Source: Valencia hispanica (lineage: Eukaryota; Chordata; Actinopteri; Cyprinodontiformes; Valenciidae). From it: 64,000 bases of DNA. This document shows positions 58,999 through 64,000 of this stretch, in pieces. Below the pieces are notes generated by a model. The model was not told where the DNA came from. It was given only the letters and a program-made list of their open reading frames with translations, and did no database searches. The translations under genes were made by a program, and so were the position numbers. The stretch's first letter is position 1, and every line of letters starts with the position of its first letter. Location: NCBI GenBank assembly GCA_963556495.2, contig OY747713.1, positions 46,612,913 to 46,676,912 on the forward strand, in the 5' to 3' direction.

Positions 58999-59210
58999 GT
59001 ATTTATTCTAAGTTTTAAATCTTCACGGCTTCTTTTAAGATAGATTATTTTTATTTTTTTTGTTCATTTTAAATCATGGTTTTTATTCCTCTACTTTTGC
59101 TTTTTCTGCACCCTGCTGTAATGCTTTTGATGTTTTATGTAAAGCACTTTGAATTGTCTTGTAACATAAATTGTGCTATACAAATAAAGTTGCCTTGCCT
59201 TGCCTTGCCT
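58999..59210 (+). mobile_element. 3' UTR and CCTTG-repeat tail of the outer L2
   Basis: TGTAAAGCACTTTGAATTG and CTATACAAATAAAGTTGCC then repeated CCTTG units. The same end in antisense is at 40437-40530. Confidence 0.9.
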
Positions 59211-60900
59211 AGATGCGCGCAGTCCATTTAGCACTTTTGCCCTTGATGAATATTTAATATGGGCGTTTCTATCAGAAGGCGCAAATATTGGGAGAAGAAC
59301 ATGGAAATAAGTAGGCGTTCCACGCATAGTGTTATTTATCAAACATGAAACTGTTTGCGCCGCCTGTTTCTGCGCCTATTTTTAACGCCTCTAAAAGGCA
59401 TATTTGCACCACCATGTTTCAAGTTTAACCAAAAATACCATTTACACACATTCTAACCTAATAGTAATTACCACTCTAATGGCCATTTTTTCAAAGACGC
59501 ATCATAAATCACTGCACGCTCAACGCGTTTGCACCTGCTTTTTCTGCAATACTGCACCTGCATGGAGCAGAGAAAAGCACATGTACAACACATGCATTAA
59601 GTTTAAGAATGACAAACAAAGAAAAACATTCACAGACATTCTAGCGTAATAGTAATTCACTCTCCAACAGCCATAGACCTGACAGGGATGTCGTTCTTTT
59701 TTTCACTTTTTTTGTTGCCAAACATGCATCATGAATCCACTGTACCTATTCCTTCTCTCTGGCTGTGGCTCACTGGATGGGGCAGAAAGCCTGGCACAGC
59801 AGCGGATGCAAAGTCCTTATTCAAATACTGCTCTTTGTGCCTCTTTTGAATTGTTAGTTACACACCTTATGCTTAGAGGAGTCTTATTAAGCCTCAAAAA
59901 CTACAGAACCTGTGATCTCAGTATGTGATCTCTTGTGTTAATTAACACAGTTGCCATGTTCCTCATCTTAACTTATTTTCTATTTATTTTATGAGGACAA
60001 TTCTGGTGGATCTGGAGGGGAATGTCACCCCTTGTTGACAAAAAGAAATGAGATTTTTTTTATTTTTATGAAAAAGTACTGTATGCGCATGTGCAGCAGT
60101 GCATCAAATACATAATTTATTACGGATTATTTTAATACAAGTTTTTGTGTGGCTCTTTTTGTAAACTGTTTTTGGATTTCTTGTTTAGGACATGAAGCAG
60201 CAACAGGAGGCTGAGGAGAGGAGGGACCGGGATGGATTGACTGTTTTCTGTTTGTCAATTTATGTTTTAGTCACATTGGTTATTTAGTTGTTCGATGGTA
60301 TAAAGTTGTTCGATATATATAAATTCATTATAACAAATGGTAAATATCATGTCATTTTATTAACAGTTACATTATTATTAAAGTTTTTTAAAGATATGAA
60401 CATGAAAGCTTACTGTGAACAATTTAAAATGATCATCGAAAAAGAAATAGCAAAAATTGTCATGAGAATAAATTATTGTGTAGTTATTTGTAGTTATCCA
60501 TGCAGGATTAACCTGAATGATCTCTTCCTGGACCATTCTTTAAGCTTTATTAAAATAAACAGCAGTTTTCCTGGATCGGCTGAATAAAGATAAGAGATGT
60601 GGATGGAGACTTCCAGCTGAGACCTCTGGCTGGTCTTTTCTGGTTGACGAGGGGAACATTAGGGCTTAGGGGAGTTTCTTCACACTGTCCACTGCATCAT
60701 CCAGGGCTGACTCAATCAACGGCTGCCACATCACTAAGACGTGTTCAGAAGACAGTTTGTCCCACCGGAGAGCACCGCTGATTTCTCCAAACCAGCCTCA
60801 TCTTCAGCTCATCCTCAGGGGCCACTATGTCACTAGCACTGAAGCAGATGTTGTGGAGAAGAGCACATGCTGTTATGACCTGCAATGGTGTTAAAATTAA
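59211..60900 (-). mobile_element. Harbinger-like element remainder
   Basis: 59213-59430 has MITE-like subterminal sequence (GTTTGCGCCGCCTGTTTCTGCGCC). At 60725-60880 the minus strand encodes a transposase C-terminus. The middle (59430-60160) has no recognisable coding sequence. I infer that this and 50536-50600 are the two sides of one element. Confidence 0.45.
60725..60880 (-). pseudogene. Harbinger (HARBI1-like) transposase C-terminal exon
   Basis: After an acceptor-like ATTTTAACACCATTGCAG the minus strand reads VITACALLHNICFSASDIV and then APEDELKMRLVWRNQRCSP. The pattern ACxxLHNIC is the signature at the end of Harbinger DDE transposases, just after the catalytic Glu. The catalytic exons upstream on the minus strand are not seen in 60900-61300. 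Confidence 0.75.
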
Positions 60901-61050
60901 TGGTGTTGCACTGGCTGTTTAAAAAAACCTATTCAGTTTATTTATTCAGAAAGTGTAGATTTGCAAGACATCACCAGGTTAAAAAAATCATATATTCAAT
61001 TACAAAAATACTTCATTGATCCCAAAAGGAAATTAGTGTGTGTGCGTATG

Positions 61051-61055
<5 letters not shown>

Positions 61056-61093
<38 letters not shown>

Positions 61094-61095
61094 GT
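61056..61095. repeat. (CA)n followed by (TA)n microsatellite
   Basis: A run of CA dinucleotides, then ATATATATA, at the border of LINE pieces. Confidence 0.9.
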
Positions 61096-61096
61096 A

Positions 61097-61350
61097 TATT
61101 CAAGGATTCAAGGAACTTTTATTGTCATACCATCTCACATTACATGTGATGGTATAAAATTAGGACTTAGGTCCGGAATTATAAGCCATTTAAATTAAAT
61201 TAGTGAAAAAAAATTATATGAATAAATGTAATAAATAAATGGACTCTACAGGTCACAGCTGGAGTTTAGCAGTCTAACAGCTGCAGGGAAGAAGCTGTTA
61301 TTGAGCCTGGTGGTCTTGCTCTGTATGCTCCTCAACCGCCTGGATGGTGG
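61097..61350 (-). mobile_element. LINE 3' end fragment (Rex1/CR1-like)
   Basis: Antisense of the RT C-terminus: CTGCAGGGAAGAAGCTGTTATTGAGCCT encodes, on the minus strand, a NNSFFPAAV-type motif. AAGGAACTTTTATTGTCATACC is the 3' UTR side. Confidence 0.65.
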
Positions 61351-61555
61351 GCTTAAGCTTTATTCTTTAATTTCATTTTTTAAAATACATTACTTTTACT
61401 TTTATACTTTAAGTAGTTTGAATCAAGTACTTTTTTACTTTTACTTGAGTAAAAAACTTGACTTGATATTTCAATTTCTACAGAAGTCCTTTTAAACCCT
61501 AGTATCTATACTTCTACTTGAGTATTGAATGTTAATACTTTTGACACCTCTGATG
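61351..61555. repeat. MITE-like block of ACTTTTACTTGAGTA motifs
   Basis: Repeated ACTTTTACTT and CTTGAGTA motifs at both ends (near 61430 and inverted or repeated at 61510) resemble an abundant fish short repeat. It lies between the 3' and 5' pieces of an antisense LINE. Confidence 0.45.
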
Positions 61556-61559
61556 TACA

Positions 61560-62130
61560 CACTGAGTCCTCCTCCTCGTGTTTTACCCGACCGGTGGTCG
61601 CGGTCCGCTTGGAAAAACTGAAGCCCTTCGATCTGGAAGGCTGAGTCTGGCATGTTGTTGTTGAGCCAGGTTTCCGTTAGGCAAAGAACAGCACAGTTCC
61701 TCATCTCTGTAAAAACACTCAGCCTCAGACGTAACAAGTCCCGTTTGTTATTCAGTGAGCGGACGTTTGCCAGGAAGAGAGTTGGTATCGGCGGTCTCCT
61801 AGCCTTTAACTGTGCCAGCGCACCCGCCCGCTTTTCTCTCTTCTGTTTTCGGGCACATCGTTTCCTCTTGCCCGTTGCTCCCCGAATCCTGCTGCGTCAC
61901 TCCGTTGTCCTTAGGAGCCGTTGGCGTCCGAGTGCAGATTTAAGTTTTTGTGAAATTATAATTACCGAACTGTCCCTGATGTCTGTCAGTTCGGTTGAGC
62001 TGTACTTCAGCCGTGAATTTAGCACAAAATTAGTGCTAAAAGTGCCCACAAAGGGCAACAAATTAGGCTTAATTCCGGGAGCTGGAGAAGCCGCTGCAAC
62101 ACTGTGCGCCGCCATAGCAACCAATATGTA
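61560..62130 (-). pseudogene. LINE endonuclease N-terminal fragment
   Basis: Minus strand: a basic stretch (TGKRKRCARKQKREKRAGA), then FLANVRSLNNKRDLLRLRLS, LCLTETWLNNNMPDSAF and SGKTRGGGLSVYI, the start of an AP-type endonuclease as in Rex1/CR1-group LINEs. A frameshift falls near 61745-61900. The rest of the endonuclease and the RT are missing. Confidence 0.8.
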
Positions 62131-64000
62131 TAGGTATGAAACTAGCTGACATTAACTTGTAATTCTGTAGAACTAAATAAAAGAGAAAGGAATTTATAAT
62201 GGTTTTTAGCGGCAGAGTTGGATTGAGGAAAACTTGTGGAGCGAGTACTTTATAGGAGTACATTAACTGGACGTGAAATTATTGTTTTTGTTCAGGATGT
62301 TGGCAATGTGTGCAGGCGCAGCTAAGAACGGTGAGTTGGACATTACATCATCTTCTTATTTTTACATTGTCGGTTGTTTGGCAACGTCTGCTAATTTCCC
62401 TCTGAATCAGCGCGACTTAACCACAGCTCCTGCTGAGCGACAATGATCTTCTATAAAGGAAGATGGCTCAGTCACATACACAACCAGATACACAGCAAGG
62501 TCGTGACAGTGGCTCAACCGGAGAACAAAAACAAACGTTCTGACCACCGAACAGAGCGATCATTCGGTAAAACTCCAGAACCTTTTAAAATTATGTATAA
62601 TTGAATATGTTCATAGAGTGTCAAAAAGGGCCGTTTTGAGCCGGAAATATTTAACACACTGCCAACGGGAGGTAAAAACGTTAAGGGGTTAAACAAAAAC
62701 TGCCCCCCCCCCCCAAAAAAAGCTGCGCCAGCTAAATTGCCCTGGAGCTGGGTCTGAAACTGAATACGGCCATTATATGGTCATAAGGCCGTCTCACCAT
62801 TAAAAATAATTCTGTCTTCAGGTTCCCGATTTCCATCGTTAGCCATGTTGCCTGACCGTCAGCTGAGTTCCGCTAAGCTGTTAGAAAGCACAAAAGACCG
62901 GTATCAATGAGGAGCGCGCCTTACGTGAGTATATTAAAACAAGTGCACCCCAAAGAAGACTGTGATGAGCACATTGGTCAGCATCATATCTGGCTTCCTA
63001 TTTGCTGGGGGACTTTTGCAGGGTTATTTCGCCTCAGTATCAAAAGCACAGGAAAAATCCGCGTGATCAGATTTTGAAAACCCAGAGAAAAGATCTGAGC
63101 ACAGAGGAATGAAACTCAAACACAGAGGAGTCAAGTTGTTTTGGTGATGATCTACAGGTCTCCTTGTCTCCTCCAGAAGTAAACAAAAAAACAGGGACTC
63201 AGTGAAATTCTTCAGGAAGTACTGCAAAGACTTCCTTTTTCTTGGTGTCCTTTAGGACTCAGGTAGCAGCACGTTGAATGTTCTGCTATGGTATCTTTAT
63301 TGAGAATTGTAAAGACCCCATTATAATATTCTAACCCACTGAAAAACTAAAAGCATCATCATTATTTCAGTGTTCTGTTTTAACAGACACAGACATGTGT
63401 TTTTACTGTTAAAATTTGGGTCTGATTTTCCAATCACACCTATGTTTCTTGCATGTTCTGCAGTTTGTTTATCCTCACAATGCCGGTCTCTAGCCTTGCT
63501 TGTTTAGAACTAAAAACAGTGACTTTGTCCTTGCTACAGTTTTTTGGAGAACGTTTTTGCTCACTTTCTGAGAAAAAAGGTACTCTTACTCTGTAACTGT
63601 GAGGAACTGTGAGGGATTCATATAAATGTTGTATGTCATCATCATAAACATTGTAAGAGATGTTGATTCAGTCTCCCAACATTTTATCTGCCTTACCTCA
63701 GAGCTGATGAAATCCATCAACCTATCTGAAGTCTCTAACCTTGTCTAATCAGTCCAGTCACGTCTGCAGGCCCTCAGAGCTGTCTTTAACACAGCACAGA
63801 TCATCTAGTCTCAGCTGCTTTGATCTCGCTTAGATGGCGGGGATTTTTCGGAGGGAAAATCCATAGTAAAGCTTTTGGACTTCTCAATGCTGAACCAATC
63901 TAGCAAATGATGCTGGCATATTAGGAGCCTTCTAAATGGAGGTCTGATTTTCACTAAGTGACACAGACTCTGTAGGGATGAGAACAGAAAAAATAAAACG
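62131..64000. other. No gene seen
   Basis: Short poly-C tract near 62702-62714. No frame with a recognisable motif; possible degraded LINE UTR near 63690-63860 is too weak to name. Confidence 0.5.

Larger units (their letters stand above)
50600..59210 (+). mobile_element. L2/CR1-clade LINE (same clade as 40437-45126), split by a nested L2
   Basis: Left part 50600-53964 has 5' UTR, ORF1 and the endonuclease; right part 57492-59210 has RT, 3' UTR and a CCTTG-repeat tail. The break is filled by another LINE (53965-57486) with an ATCTT duplication. The start coordinate is approximate. Multiple frameshifts mark it as older than the 40437 copy. Confidence 0.85.

Noticed and set aside
61652..62149. 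165-residue plus-strand frame
   Set aside because: Antisense of a recognisable LINE endonuclease start.

Overview
The window reads as transposon-dense intergenic DNA from a ray-finned (teleost) fish nuclear genome. I found no host protein-coding exon, rRNA, tRNA or CRISPR that I could defend. The teleost call rests on the mixture: L2/CR1-clade LINEs with esterase-type ORF1, Rex1-like and L1 LINE pieces, a chromodomain Ty3/Gypsy element, Tc1, Harbinger, hAT and TTAA-type DNA transposons, and a tRNA-like SINE of a type common in fish.

Layout. 0.4-1.2 kb: LINE RT relic. 2.1-5.5 kb: a Harbinger-like transposon whose Myb/SANT exon is split by a hAT, abutted by a second hAT containing a long inverted repeat. 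5.6-13.8 kb: MITE-like elements, a SINE, a TTAA element, Tc1 scraps. 14.4-17.8 kb: an L1 relic split by an L2 fragment and by a BED-finger hAT with a perfect 8-bp target duplication. 17.8-19.6 kb: antisense L2 relic. 19.6-24 kb: antisense Ty3/Gypsy chromovirus with one LTR. 22.7-30.8 kb: a tandem segmental duplication whose second copy lacks 2.6 kb. 31.5-33.1 kb: TTAA element. 33.6-40.4 kb: LINE 3' ends, an unclassified repeat and a GC-richer unclassified block. 40.4-45.1 kb: a near full-length L2 LINE (minus strand) inside an older L2. 47.4-49.0 kb: a nearly intact Tc1 inside a TA repeat. 50.5-60.9 kb: a Russian-doll nest, with a 526-bp internally deleted LINE in an L2, in a second L2, probably in a Harbinger element. 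61-62.1 kb: LINE pieces.

Most notable points: in two diverged L2 copies ORF1 and ORF2 lie in the same frame separated by a TGA at the equivalent place; multi-level nests are resolved by target duplications; a recent or artefactual segmental duplication carries an internal deletion; and a MITE insertion is proved by paralogous empty sites. The genes here are mobile-element genes in various stages of decay, each serving only its own element. All family assignments are from motif recognition by eye, without database searches.
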